NCBI RefSeq assembly: GCF_002119685.1
Contig: NZ_CP021108.1
Location: 3,100,001-3,164,000, forward strand
Direction of reading: 5' to 3'
DNA length: 64,000 nt
From: Bordetella genomosp. 8
GTDB lineage: Bacteria > Pseudomonadota > Gammaproteobacteria > Burkholderiales > Burkholderiaceae_B
Of the stretch, positions 54,015-63,236 are shown piece by piece. Within the stretch, counting starts at the first letter, position 1. Every line of letters begins with the position of its first letter. Both the position numbers and the translations under genes were made by a program. The notes beneath the pieces are model-generated. The model had not been told where the DNA came from, ran no database searches, and saw nothing but the letters and a program-made list of their open reading frames with translations.

Positions 54015-55390
54015 CGGCGGTCGACGCCAGGATCTACGCCCGTGCCGTCACGGGCACCTTCGCGCGCTGGCGCGTCGCCCTCGTGTTCCTGACCCAGGCC
54101 CTGTTCTACGGGCTGCCCTGGCTGCAATGGGACGGCCGGCAGGCGGTGCTGTTCGATCTGGGGGCGCGGCGCTTCTACCTGTTCGGCATGGTGCTATGGC
54201 CGCAGGACATGGTCTATCTGGCCATCCTTCTGTTGATCAGCGCCGTGGGCCTGTTCCTGTTCACCGCCCTCGCGGGCCGGCTGTTCTGCGGCTACGCCTG
54301 TCCGCAGACCGTCTATTCGGAGATCTTCGCCTGGATCGAACGCCGGATCGAAGGCGACCGGTCGGCCCGGCAGCGGCTGGACCAGGCGCCCTGGTCGGCG
54401 CGCAAGCTGCGGCTCAAGGCCTGCAAGCACCTGCTGTGGCTGGCGATCGCCTGGTGGACCGGCAGCACTTTCATCGGCTACTTCGCGCCCATCCGCCAAC
54501 TGGCGCACGACCTGTTCACGCTGCAGCTGGGGCCCTGGCAGTGGTTCTGGATCGTGTTCTACAGCCTGGCGACCTGGGGCAACGCGGGCTTCCTGCGCGT
54601 ATCGGTATGCAAGTACATGTGCCCCTACGCCCGCTTCCAGAGCGTGATGGTGGACCGCGATACGCTGGTGGTGGCGTATGACCGAGGCCGTGGCGATCCG
54701 CGCGGCGGACGTTCGCGGCACGTCGATGCCCGCGCGCACGGCCTGGGCGACTGCGTGGATTGCGGATGGTGCGTGCAGGTGTGCCCCACCGGCATCGACA
54801 TCCGCGACGGCCTGCAATACATGTGCATAGGCTGCGGCGCCTGCGTGGATGCCTGCGGCGACGTCATGAAGAAAATGCACTATGCGCCCGGCCTGATCCG
54901 CTATGCGTCGGAACGCGTGATGACGGAAGGCATATCGCGCGGCGCGGCCCTGCGGCGCCTGTTGCGCCCCCGCACCGCCGTGTACGGCACGCTGCTCGCC
55001 GCCCTGGTGCTGGCACTGGCGGGCGCGCTGTGGCTGCGCCAGCCCTTGCGCATGGACGTGATCCGCGACCGCGGCGTACTGGGCCGCGAGGTGGCCGGCG
55101 GCCTGGTGGAAAACGTGTATCGCCTGCAATTCATCAATACGTCCAACCTGCCCTTGCAGGTGGCCTTGTCCGCCGACGGGATGCAAGGCATCGTGGTCAC
55201 GGCGCCGGATGGCACGGCCAGCGTCCACGTCGACGCCCTGGACAACAAGATGATCGCGGCGGTGGCCCGTGCGCCGGGTACCGGCGCCGAGCCCGGCGCG
55301 CATCGCATCGTCATACACGCGGCCGGTACCGCGCCCGACGGATCGGTCGTGCGCGCGGACGAACCGGCCAGTTTTTTCATTCCGCGCTAG
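54011..55390 (+). CDS. ccoG: CcoG/RdxA/FixG ferredoxin-like membrane protein
   Basis: A 459-residue membrane protein with five predicted helices and a [4Fe-4S] motif pair in the middle (first cluster C248, C251, C254, C258 in CVDCGWCVQVCP; second in CIGCGACVDACG). CcoG takes part in copper reduction/cbb3 maturation in other bacteria. A periplasmic-type immunoglobulin-like C-terminal domain follows (QFINTSNLPLQVALS). It overlaps ccoP by four bases, as in most cbb3 loci. Confidence 0.94.
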   Translation: MTAVDARIYARAVTGTFARWRVALVFLTQALFYGLPWLQWDGRQAVLFDLGARRFYLFGMVLWPQDMVYLAILLLISAVGLFLFTALAGRLFCGYACPQTVYSEIFAWIERRIEGDRSARQRLDQAPWSARKLRLKACKHLLWLAIAWWTGSTFIGYFAPIRQLAHDLFTLQLGPWQWFWIVFYSLATWGNAGFLRVSVCKYMCPYARFQSVMVDRDTLVVAYDRGRGDPRGGRSRHVDARAHGLGDCVDCGWCVQVCPTGIDIRDGLQYMCIGCGACVDACGDVMKKMHYAPGLIRYASERVMTEGISRGAALRRLLRPRTAVYGTLLAALVLALAGALWLRQPLRMDVIRDRGVLGREVAGGLVENVYRLQFINTSNLPLQVALSADGMQGIVVTAPDGTASVHVDALDNKMIAAVARAPGTGAEPGAHRIVIHAAGTAPDGSVVRADEPASFFIPR

Positions 55391-55412
55391 CGGGCCTGCC
55401 TTGGGAGGGGAA

Positions 55413-55697
55413 ATGAAAACGGATGACGCAATGGGCCTCGCGGTGCACCAGGCAATGGCCAAGGCGGTGGACAAGGCGGAGGCCACCGCCGCCGCACCTG
55501 CCCGCCCCTGGTACCGCGAGCCCTGGCCCTGGATCCTGATGGCGGGACCCGCGATCGCCCTGGTGGGCTGCACGGTCACGATGTACCTGGCGGCCAACCG
55601 CTACGTCGACACGCCGATCACCGAAGGCGCGACGCGGCAGGGGCTGGTCGTCACCAAGACGCCGCCGGCGACCGCCAGGCCGCCGGCGGCGCGGTAG
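55413..55697 (+). CDS. FixH-like small membrane protein
   Basis: A 94-residue protein with the FixH-type N-terminal block WYREPWPWILMAGPAIALVG and one transmembrane helix. The usual DYYKxGL segment after the helix is not conserved (TEGATRQGLVV), and the C-terminal tail is Ala/Pro-rich. GGGAGGGG precedes the ATG. It is 22 bases downstream of ccoG and thus the last gene of the cbb3 cluster. FixH helps cbb3 assembly; function is uncertain for this divergent form. Confidence 0.7.
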   Translation: MKTDDAMGLAVHQAMAKAVDKAEATAAAPARPWYREPWPWILMAGPAIALVGCTVTMYLAANRYVDTPITEGATRQGLVVTKTPPATARPPAAR

Positions 55698-55742
55698 TCC
55701 ACATCAAGAATCCGTATCACCTGTCCGCGCCGCCAGCCCGCG

Positions 55743-56384
55743 CTACATCAGCAGGCCATTCTCGGCGGCGTAGCGCGCCAGTTCGGCATTGCTGCGCACG
55801 CCCATTTTTTCCAGGATGCGCGCACGGTAGGTGGTGACCGTCTTGGGGCTCAGGTGCAGGACTTCGGCGATGCGCGCCAGGCTCTCGCCCTTGGCGATCA
55901 TTTTCAGGACTTCGAGCTCGCGGTTGGACAGGGTCTCATGCGTGGCCGCGCTGCCGCCCGCCATCATGATGGCGAACCGCTCCATCAGCGACGGACTGAC
56001 GTACTTGCCGCCGGCCGCGGCCTTGCGCACCGCTTCGATCAGGGTCGTGGTGGGGCTGTCCTTGGTCAGGTAACCGGCGGCCCCCAGCTTCAGGGCGCGC
56101 ACGGCGTAGATATCCTCGGCATAGGTGCTCAACACCAGCACCGCCAACCCGGGCCGTTCGGCGCGCAGCGATTGCAACAGGTCCAGGCCGTTCTTGCCCG
56201 GCATGGCGATATCGATCAGCGCGACGTCAAATTCCTGTTCCTTGACGCGTTCAAGCGCCTGCCTGGCGTTTTCCGCTTCGCCGGCGACCTGGATATCGGC
56301 GGCCGAGCTGAGCATCAGCCGCACGCCGTTGCGCACGACGGTATGGTCGTCGACCAGCAGGACCTTGATATGTTCACCGGCCAT
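55743..56384 (-). CDS. FixJ/NarL-type LuxR response regulator
   Basis: A 213-residue regulator with a receiver (phosphoacceptor D58 in ALIDIAMPG, K in YLTKDSP) and a C-terminal LuxR helix-turn-helix (LSNRELEVLKMIAKGESLARIAEVLHLSPKTVTTYRARILEKMGV). It is last in a four-gene signalling operon and overlaps the upstream kinase gene by 11 bases. It converges on the cbb3 cluster, which it may activate together with FNR-type control. Confidence 0.92.
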   Translation of the reverse strand: MAGEHIKVLLVDDHTVVRNGVRLMLSSAADIQVAGEAENARQALERVKEQEFDVALIDIAMPGKNGLDLLQSLRAERPGLAVLVLSTYAEDIYAVRALKLGAAGYLTKDSPTTTLIEAVRKAAAGGKYVSPSLMERFAIMMAGGSAATHETLSNRELEVLKMIAKGESLARIAEVLHLSPKTVTTYRARILEKMGVRSNAELARYAAENGLLM

Positions 56385-57855
56385 CGTTATCCGCCAGGGG
56401 TAATCGCAGGGCCACGCGCGTGCCGCGCCCCGCCGTGCTCGACACCGTCAACTGGCCGCCGAAATGGCGGGTACGTTCCTGCATTCCCTGGATGCCCCAG
56501 GAGTGGCCCTCCGCCGGCGGCTCGTCGGCGAAGCCCTTGCCATCGTCGCAGATCTCCAGCAGCACCACGCCGTCCTTGACCGCGGCATGCACGGAAACCA
56601 GCGACGCGTCCGCGTGTCGGACAACGTTGGTCAGGGATTCCTGCACGATGCGGAACAACATGATGCTGCGGTCGGCGTCGACCTCGGTCACCGATGCCGA
56701 TGGCGCGATGATGCAATCGCATACCAGGCCGAAGCGGTTCTCGACCTGGCTGACGTGCCAGGCGATGGCTTCCCACACGCCCAGCTGGTCCAGCACGCTG
56801 GGACGCAAGTCATTGATCACGCGGCGCACCGCCTGGATCGCCTCTTCCGTCAGCCTGGCGGCTTCCACCAGCAGCGGATCGGGCGTGCCGCCGGCCTGGG
56901 CGATGCGTTCGGCCGATACCGACACGTGGGCCTTGATTCCCGTCAACAGGGCGCCCAGTTCGTCGTGGATTTCCTGCGCGATGCGCTTGCGCTCGCTTTC
57001 CTTGATGCTTTCCTGGTGCGCCGCCAGCCGCCGCAGCGCCTCGCGCGACTGCCGCAAGGTTTCCTCGGCCAGCTTGTCCTGGGTGATGTCGATCAGGATG
57101 CCTTGCAGGAACAGCTTGCGGCCGGCCGGGTCGCGCACGACCTCGGCCTCGTCGCGGAACCAGCGCTCGCGGCCGTCCCTGCCCGTCAGGCGGTATTCCA
57201 GCCGCATGGGCGTGCCCTGGGCCAGGTTGCCGGCGATCGCCGCCACGGCACGCGCCCGGTCGGAAGGATGGATGGCGGACAGGCGCAGGCTCGGGTCCGC
57301 CAGCCATTCCTCGGCGGTGTAGCCCAGCGTGCGCACCTGCGGGCTGACGTAGCGGTACGCGCCCTCCGCGCCGAGTTCGCGCACGTAGGTGATGGCCTGC
57401 GTCTGTTCCACCAGCGTGCGGAACATGGCCTCGGCCTGGCGCTTGTCCTCGAGCAGGCGCTGCCCGCGCAGCATCCGTTCGATGGCGGCCGGCAAGGCCG
57501 GCAGGTAATGGCGGTCCTGGTCCTTATACAGGTAGTCGCGCGCGCCATGGCGCATCATCTCCACGGCGACGGTCGCGCTTTCCTCGCCTGTCAGCGCCAG
57601 CACCGGGATCGGAACCTCACCGGCGCCATCGGCCAGCGCGGCCAGGAACTCCAGTCCGGTCTGGTCCGGCAGGCGGTAATCCAGCAGGACGGCGTCGAAG
57701 TCTTCCGAACGCAGGCGCTGCAGCGCGTCCTGCGCGGTTTCGGTCTCGACGATGTCGAACTGATGGCTCTGATCCGCCGCCAGCGCGCGACGGCAGGCGA
57801 TGCGGTCGACCACATCGTCTTCCACCAGCAGGATACGGATGCGTGGCTTGCCCAT
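56374..57855 (-). CDS. Hybrid REC-PAS histidine kinase (HisKA_3)
   Basis: A 493-residue soluble protein. An N-terminal receiver (D59 in AVLLDYRLP) is followed by a PAS domain (about 140-265) and a NarL-partner-type kinase: HisKA_3 with phospho-His H297 (AQEIHDELGALLTGIKAHV), then a HATPase (VQESLTNVVRHADAS; DDGKGFADEP; GIQGMQERTRHFGG). No membrane segments. It likely phosphorylates the downstream LuxR regulator, while its own receiver may be fed by the FixL-like kinase. Confidence 0.9.
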   Translation of the reverse strand: MGKPRIRILLVEDDVVDRIACRRALAADQSHQFDIVETETAQDALQRLRSEDFDAVLLDYRLPDQTGLEFLAALADGAGEVPIPVLALTGEESATVAVEMMRHGARDYLYKDQDRHYLPALPAAIERMLRGQRLLEDKRQAEAMFRTLVEQTQAITYVRELGAEGAYRYVSPQVRTLGYTAEEWLADPSLRLSAIHPSDRARAVAAIAGNLAQGTPMRLEYRLTGRDGRERWFRDEAEVVRDPAGRKLFLQGILIDITQDKLAEETLRQSREALRRLAAHQESIKESERKRIAQEIHDELGALLTGIKAHVSVSAERIAQAGGTPDPLLVEAARLTEEAIQAVRRVINDLRPSVLDQLGVWEAIAWHVSQVENRFGLVCDCIIAPSASVTEVDADRSIMLFRIVQESLTNVVRHADASLVSVHAAVKDGVVLLEICDDGKGFADEPPAEGHSWGIQGMQERTRHFGGQLTVSSTAGRGTRVALRLPLADNDGR

Positions 57856-57881
57856 ATCGGCCCTGCTATCGTCCGCGCCGG

Positions 57882-58295
57882 CTACGGCAGTTCACTGATG
57901 GTCCAGTAAAGATCGATGGATCGCATCACGCCGACGAACTGCCGGTAGTCCACCGGCTTGGCGATGTAGCCGGCCACGCTCATGTTGAAGCTGTTGATCT
58001 TGTCCTGCTGCTCTTCCGATGTGGTCAGCACGATGACCGGCAGACGCCGCAGCTGCTCGTCGGCCTTGATGACGTGCAGGAACTCGATGCCGTTCATCAC
58101 GGGCATGTTCAAGTCCAGCAGGATGATGCAAGGGCGCTCGTTGCCCGCGTCACGCAGGTATTCGATGGCTTCTTCGCCATTTTCCCGGCGCACCAGCGGG
58201 TTCGCGACATTGATTTCCTTGAGCGCCCGCTTGACGGTCATGGCGTCGACCGTATCGTCTTCGACCAGCAGTATGGGACTCGTCGTGGTTTTCAT
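57882..58295 (-). CDS. Single-domain response regulator (Rcp1/CheY-like)
   Basis: A 137-residue receiver with acidic pair in LLVEDDTVDAMTV, phosphoacceptor D61 (IILLDLNMP), Thr/Ser in VLTTSEEQ and Lys in YIAKPVDY. No output domain. It overlaps the FixL-like kinase gene by four bases and precedes the hybrid kinase, suggesting it shuttles phosphate between them. Confidence 0.92.
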   Translation of the reverse strand: MKTTTSPILLVEDDTVDAMTVKRALKEINVANPLVRRENGEEAIEYLRDAGNERPCIILLDLNMPVMNGIEFLHVIKADEQLRRLPVIVLTTSEEQQDKINSFNMSVAGYIAKPVDYRQFVGVMRSIDLYWTISELP

Positions 58296-59791
58296 GAGGG
58301 CATTTCCGGTTCGGCCGGCGTCGGGTTCGCATCCAGGATAGGAAGGGTGAACGAGAATGTGGTCCCGGCGCCGAGGACGGATTGTACGTAGATCTCGGAG
58401 CCGTACATTTCGACGATTTTCTTGACCAAGGTCAAGCCGACGCCAGTGCTTTCGATGCGGTCACGCGGCGCCAGGGTCTGGAACAGCTGGAAAATCCGTT
58501 CATGATGGCGTTCTTCGATGCCCGGGCCGTTGTCCGCCACGGCGAAACGCCACCGCTCGCCGGCAGGCTCGCAGCTGATGCGGACGACGCCCTCCGGCTT
58601 GTCCATGTATTTGATTGCATTTGAAAGCAAATTCTGGAAGAGCTGCTGCATCCGGGTGCGGTCGGCATGGACGACCGGCAGCGGGTCTTCCACGCGCACC
58701 TCGATATGCGGCGGTGGGGCCAGCAGATCGACGATTTCGCGCACCAGGACATCCAGATCCACCGACACACGGGCCTCCTTGATGCGGCCGATGCGCGAGT
58801 ACTCGAGTATGCCATCGATCAGGCCGCTCATGCGATGGACGCGGCCCACCAGCAGGCGCAGATGTTCGCGACCTTCGTCGTCGAGCCTGTCCGCGTAGTC
58901 TTCCACCAGCCAGTTGGCCAGCGAGCTGATGCCGCGCAGCGGCGCCTTCAGGTCGTGCGAGACGATGTAGGCGAAGTTGGTCAGCTCCTCGTTGGCGCTG
59001 GTGACTTCGCGCAGCAGTTCGGCGTAGCGTGCCTCCGCGCGCTTGCGTTCGGTGATGTCGCGGACCATGCCGGTGAACATGCGACGATCCCCCACCCGCA
59101 TTTCGGCCACCGCCAGGTCCATCGGGAACACGGCGCCGCCCTTGCGCATGCCCAGCACTTCGCGGCCGATGCCGATGATTTTCTTTTCACCCGTGTCCAG
59201 GTAGTTGTCCAGGTAGCGGTCGTGCATCTCCCGGTACGGGCTGGGCATCAGCATGGACACGTTGCGACCCATCACTTCATCCTCGGTGTAGCCGAATACC
59301 CGCACAGCGGCCGGATTGAAGCGTTCGATGCGGCCCTGCTCGTCGATGGTGACGATGGCGTCCACGGCGGTATCGAATACCGCGCGCAGGCGTGCTTCGT
59401 TGTCCCGCACCGCCTGTTCCGCCTGTTTGCGCGCACGGATGTCGCGGATGCTGATCATGTGCAGCTTCAGGCCCCAGTGCGTGGCCAGCGGCGAGATGCA
59501 GATTTCCACCGGCAGCGTGCTGCCGTCGGCGCGACGGCCGGCCACTTCGAGGACCTCGGCCGGGTCGCCGGCCGCCGGGTCGCCGTCGCCAACGCGCTCG
59601 CCCAGGGTGACGTCGGGCAGGATATCGTTCAGCCGCACGCCGCCGAGTCCGTCGACAGGATGCCCGAACAATCGTGCCGTGGCGCTGTTGCCGATCAGGA
59701 TACGGCCTTGCGCGTCGGTGATGACGATGGCTTCCTTGGCCGATCGTATGAGCCAGTCCAGGGTCTGGCTTTCCAGCAGGTGGTCTTTCAT
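58292..59791 (-). CDS. FixL-type PAS-PAS histidine kinase, probable haem oxygen sensor
   Basis: A 499-residue soluble kinase with two PAS domains (about 13-118 and 132-248), HisKA (H279 in IVSHDLKAPLRG) and HATPase (N391, G-boxes DNGPGIEE, GVGLTLVKK). The second PAS closely matches the haem PAS of FixL: GRNVSMLMPSPYREMHDRYL and IIGIGREVLG, with H190 at the proximal-haem position and R210 at the oxygen-sensing arginine position 20 residues on. The FixL residue R206 is N196. Its partner receivers are downstream. The ATG at 59791 was chosen because a longer frame lacks similarity. Confidence 0.88.
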   Translation of the reverse strand: MKDHLLESQTLDWLIRSAKEAIVITDAQGRILIGNSATARLFGHPVDGLGGVRLNDILPDVTLGERVGDGDPAAGDPAEVLEVAGRRADGSTLPVEICISPLATHWGLKLHMISIRDIRARKQAEQAVRDNEARLRAVFDTAVDAIVTIDEQGRIERFNPAAVRVFGYTEDEVMGRNVSMLMPSPYREMHDRYLDNYLDTGEKKIIGIGREVLGMRKGGAVFPMDLAVAEMRVGDRRMFTGMVRDITERKRAEARYAELLREVTSANEELTNFAYIVSHDLKAPLRGISSLANWLVEDYADRLDDEGREHLRLLVGRVHRMSGLIDGILEYSRIGRIKEARVSVDLDVLVREIVDLLAPPPHIEVRVEDPLPVVHADRTRMQQLFQNLLSNAIKYMDKPEGVVRISCEPAGERWRFAVADNGPGIEERHHERIFQLFQTLAPRDRIESTGVGLTLVKKIVEMYGSEIYVQSVLGAGTTFSFTLPILDANPTPAEPEMPS

Positions 59792-59822
59792 GCGATGGCG
59801 TCGGGACTGCCGGGAGGGTTGG

Positions 59823-59836
59823 TTGAACGAAATCAA
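59823..59836 (-). promoter_or_regulatory. Weak FNR-like site upstream of the FixL-like kinase
   Basis: TTGAA-CGAA-ATCAA differs at one base from the consensus. Its spacing to the start codon (about 32 bases) is too short for a class II promoter with a leader, so regulation is doubtful. Confidence 0.3.
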
Positions 59837-59948
59837 ACGCCCCCGGGCGGCACCGTCGACGGATGCGCCGGCCGCTATGCGGGGCCTGGCGGCGATTTTA
59901 AGCGAGCGCGCGCCCGACCTCGACCCATATGATTTCATCGGCACCTGT

Positions 59949-62708
59949 TCAGCCGATATGCGCGGTGCGCGCGGCGGTCGTGGGGTTCGTGGGGTTCGTG
60001 GCCAGCGGCGCGGCCGGCGCGGCCCGGTCTTCATCGCCGTTCAGCGCCAGCAGCACGCGCACTTCCGACCCCATGCCGTGCGGCTCGGCGCTGAAGCCGC
60101 AGCGCCGGGCGACTTCCAGCATGGCATCGTTGTCGGCCATGACGATCCCACCCAACACCCCTATGCCTTGCCCGGTGCAGTAGCGCACCAGGCGGGCCAG
60201 CAGCAAGGTTCCCAGGCCGCGGTTCTTGCAATCGGATCGAACCATCAGCGCGAACTCGGCCGACGCCTTGTCCGGATCGGCGACCGCGCGCGCCTCCCCG
60301 ATGATCTGGTCCGCCCCGGCGGCATCCTTGCGCACGGCCAGGAAAGCCATTTCCCGGTCGTAATCGAGCTGCGCCATCCGTGCGAGATCTCGCTGTTGCA
60401 ACTGGCCGATCAAGCCGAAGAAGCGCCGGCGCAGATCGTCGGGCGTCAGGGCCGCCAGGAAGCGGGTGTACAGCGCCTCGTCTTCCGGACGGGCCGGCCG
60501 GATCAGGATCGTGCCGTCGCCCCATTGCATGCGCTCTTCCAGTTCGACGGGATAAGGCAGGATGGACAGCCTGTCGGAAGCCAGGCCGGCGTACTGCGCC
60601 ACGCTCACGCGGGCATCGACGGCGATGACGCCCGCCGCGTCCGCCAGCAGCGGGTTGATGTCCAGGCTGACGATCTGCGGAATGTCGCACATCAGGCGCG
60701 ATACCTGGATCAGCACGCGGTACAGCGCCGCATGATCGATGGCTGGACGATCGCGATAACCCGCCAGCAGCGCCGACACCCGGGTGCGGGACACCATGTC
60801 GCGCGCCAGCGGCTCGTTCAGCGGCACCAGGCCCACCGAACGATCGGCGACCACCTCCACGGCGGTGCCGCCCTGGCCGAAGAGCACGATGGGACCGAAC
60901 ACGGGATCCACGGAAGCGCCGACGATCAATTCGTGCGCCTGCGGACGGCGCAGCATCTTCTGCACGATGAAGCCCTGGACGGGCGCGTCGGGCCGCAGCT
61001 GCGCGACCCGGCGCAGCATGGCATCGGCCGCCTCGCGCACCTGCTCGTCGCTTTCCAGGTCCAGCGCGACGCCGCCGACATCGGATTTGTGCGAGATCGC
61101 CGAGGACAGGATCTTCAATGCGACGGGATATCCCAGCGCGGCCGCGCGGGTGGCGGCCTGCCCGGCGTCGCCGGCGATCTCGCTGCGCACCACCGGGATG
61201 CCGTAGGCGGACAGCACCGCCTTGGCCTCGTCATCGGTCAGCATGGCGCGGCCCGCCGACAGTACGCCGGCCACGACGGCGCGCGCCTTCGCGGTGTCGC
61301 CGGCGGGCGGGCCGGCATCCGTCGACGGCGTTTCCATCAGCAGCCGCTGGTTGCGGCGGTATTCGACCGCGTCCAGGAAAGCGCCGACCGCCTGTTCGGG
61401 CGTGTCGTACGTGGAGATACCGGCCCGCCGAAAGCGCTTGCGCGCATGCAATATCGCATCGCCGCCCAGCCAGCTGGAAAAGACGTTGCGCGACGACCCG
61501 ACGATATGCGGCTGCATCGCCACCGCGATATCCTCGCTGGGGACGATGGCGGTCGGCGCATGGATGAAGAGCACGGCGTCGCTGCCGCGGTCCCGCAGCA
61601 GGATTTCGATGGCATCGACATAGCGGTTGACCGGTGCGTCGCCGACGATATCGACCGGATTGCCATGCGACCAGGTGCCGGGCAGCACCGCGTTCAGCGC
61701 TTCTATCGTCGCCGGGTCCAGCGTCGCCAGGGTACCGCCGCCACGCACCAGCGCGTCGGTCGCCATGACGCCCGCGCCGCCGCCGTTGGTCAGGATCGCC
61801 AGGCGGTCGCCGCGCAGCGGACGCGCGCGGGCCAGGGTTTCGACGGCGTCGAACAAGGCATCGGTGGTATCCACGCGCAGCATGCCGGCGCGGCGGATCG
61901 CGGCGTCGTAGACGATGTCCGACCCCGCCAGGGCGCCGGTATGCGTGGCGGCGGCGCGCGCGCCTTCGGCCACCCTGCCCGACTTGACGATCACCACCGG
62001 CTTGTTGCGCGCGGCACGCCGCGCCGCCGACATGAACTTGCGGGCGACGGTCACCGATTCGACGTACAGCAGGATGGCATTGGCGTCGGCGCTATCGGCC
62101 AGGTAGTCCAGTACGTCGCCCAGGTCCACGTCGGCGCTGTCGCCCAGGGTGATGAAATGCGAAAAGCCGATGTTGCAGCTGTTCGACCAATCCAGCACCG
62201 CGGTGGCCAGCGCGCCGGACTGCGAGACGAAGGCCAGGTGGCCGCGCAGCGCCATGGCGGGGGCGAAGCTCGCGTTCAGGCCCAGCCCCGGCACCAGCAG
62301 GCCCAGGCAGTTCGGCCCGAGTATGCGCAGCAGGTAGGGACGCGCCGCGCGCAGCATGGCGTCGCGCAGCGTGCCGCCGCCCGGCGCCGCGGCCGACAGG
62401 CCGGCGCTCAGGACCACCGCCGCCTTGGTGCCCTTGGCGCCCAATTGCTCGATCAGCGCCGGGACCGTCGCCGCGGGCGTGCAGATGACCGCCAGGTCCG
62501 GCGCCTGCGGCAGGCTGGCCACGTCGGGATGGCAAGGCAATCCCCGCACCACGCAGTACTTGGGATTCACCGTGTGGATGGCGCCGCCGTAGCCCGCCGC
62601 GAGCAGGTTGGACAGCACGTGCGCGCCGACCGTATAGGGCTGCTCGGACGCGCCTATGACCGCGACCGACCCCGGCCGGAACAATGCATGTAGATTTCTG
62701 ATGGACAT
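59949..62708 (-). CDS. ADP-forming acyl-CoA synthetase / GNAT acetyltransferase fusion (Pat-like)
   Basis: A 919-residue protein. Order: CoA-binding domain (MSIRNLHALFRPGSVAVIGAS), succinyl-CoA-ligase-like domain with phospho-His candidate H256 (ATHTGALAGSD), ATP-grasp domain (about 470-690) and a C-terminal GNAT acetyltransferase (about 720-890). This is the architecture of protein lysine acetyltransferase Pat (PatZ/YfiQ) and of bifunctional acyl-CoA synthetases. From memory enteric Pat has lost the phospho-His, so retention here may mean real ligase activity. It follows the Usp gene by 37 bases on the same strand and is probably FNR-controlled with it. Confidence 0.88.
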   Translation of the reverse strand: MSIRNLHALFRPGSVAVIGASEQPYTVGAHVLSNLLAAGYGGAIHTVNPKYCVVRGLPCHPDVASLPQAPDLAVICTPAATVPALIEQLGAKGTKAAVVLSAGLSAAAPGGGTLRDAMLRAARPYLLRILGPNCLGLLVPGLGLNASFAPAMALRGHLAFVSQSGALATAVLDWSNSCNIGFSHFITLGDSADVDLGDVLDYLADSADANAILLYVESVTVARKFMSAARRAARNKPVVIVKSGRVAEGARAAATHTGALAGSDIVYDAAIRRAGMLRVDTTDALFDAVETLARARPLRGDRLAILTNGGGAGVMATDALVRGGGTLATLDPATIEALNAVLPGTWSHGNPVDIVGDAPVNRYVDAIEILLRDRGSDAVLFIHAPTAIVPSEDIAVAMQPHIVGSSRNVFSSWLGGDAILHARKRFRRAGISTYDTPEQAVGAFLDAVEYRRNQRLLMETPSTDAGPPAGDTAKARAVVAGVLSAGRAMLTDDEAKAVLSAYGIPVVRSEIAGDAGQAATRAAALGYPVALKILSSAISHKSDVGGVALDLESDEQVREAADAMLRRVAQLRPDAPVQGFIVQKMLRRPQAHELIVGASVDPVFGPIVLFGQGGTAVEVVADRSVGLVPLNEPLARDMVSRTRVSALLAGYRDRPAIDHAALYRVLIQVSRLMCDIPQIVSLDINPLLADAAGVIAVDARVSVAQYAGLASDRLSILPYPVELEERMQWGDGTILIRPARPEDEALYTRFLAALTPDDLRRRFFGLIGQLQQRDLARMAQLDYDREMAFLAVRKDAAGADQIIGEARAVADPDKASAEFALMVRSDCKNRGLGTLLLARLVRYCTGQGIGVLGGIVMADNDAMLEVARRCGFSAEPHGMGSEVRVLLALNGDEDRAAPAAPLATNPTNPTTAARTAHIG

Positions 62709-62745
62709 GGCCGCTCCCCCTGGGAATACCGGCGGGCATTCCCGG

Positions 62746-63213
62746 TCAGGCCGCGGCCGGCTTGGCTTCTTTGTGCGGCACCAGCATCACGGGACACGCC
62801 GACAGCCGCACGAAGCTTTCGGCGACGCTGCCCAGCATCAGCCGCTGGAAACCGCGGCGGCCGTGCGTCCCCATGACCACCAGGTCGGCGCCGGCTTCCA
62901 CGGCCGTGTCCGCCAGCTGTTCGGCGATCGTGCCGCTGAGCACGCCCGCGTCGACCATCTTGACCGCGCCCTTCACACCGGCGTCGCGGAACTTGTTCTG
63001 GGCCACGTCGAGCACGGACTGCGCTTCTTCGACCATGGCGTCGTGAAAAGGCTCGACGTCGATGAAGGCCGACGAATACATGGAACTGGGATACTCCACG
63101 ATGTAGACGGCCAGGATGCGCGCGTCCTCGGCGCGCGCCAGCGAAATCGCATGATCCAGCGCGCGTTCGGAAGTGACGCTGCCGTCGACGGCAACCAGAA
63201 TGTGTCGATACAT
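62746..63213 (-). CDS. Universal stress protein, UspA family
   Basis: A 155-residue Usp starting MYRHILVAVDGSVTSERALDHA at 63213, with AAGGAGGA upstream on the minus strand. The nucleotide-binding signature GTHGRRGFQRLMLGSVAE is intact. It is paralogous to the Usp genes near 9 and 12 kb. It precedes the Pat-like gene in a likely two-gene operon behind a good FNR site. Confidence 0.92.
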   Translation of the reverse strand: MYRHILVAVDGSVTSERALDHAISLARAEDARILAVYIVEYPSSMYSSAFIDVEPFHDAMVEEAQSVLDVAQNKFRDAGVKGAVKMVDAGVLSGTIAEQLADTAVEAGADLVVMGTHGRRGFQRLMLGSVAESFVRLSACPVMLVPHKEAKPAAA

Positions 63214-63236
63214 GATGTCCTCCTTGGGGAAGACCC

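Noticed and set aside
59316..62693. A 1125-codon open frame on the plus strand, opposite the FixL-like kinase and Pat-like genes
   Set aside because: It is composed of arginine-, glutamine- and histidine-rich sequence typical of antisense reading; both minus-strand proteins have clear domains.
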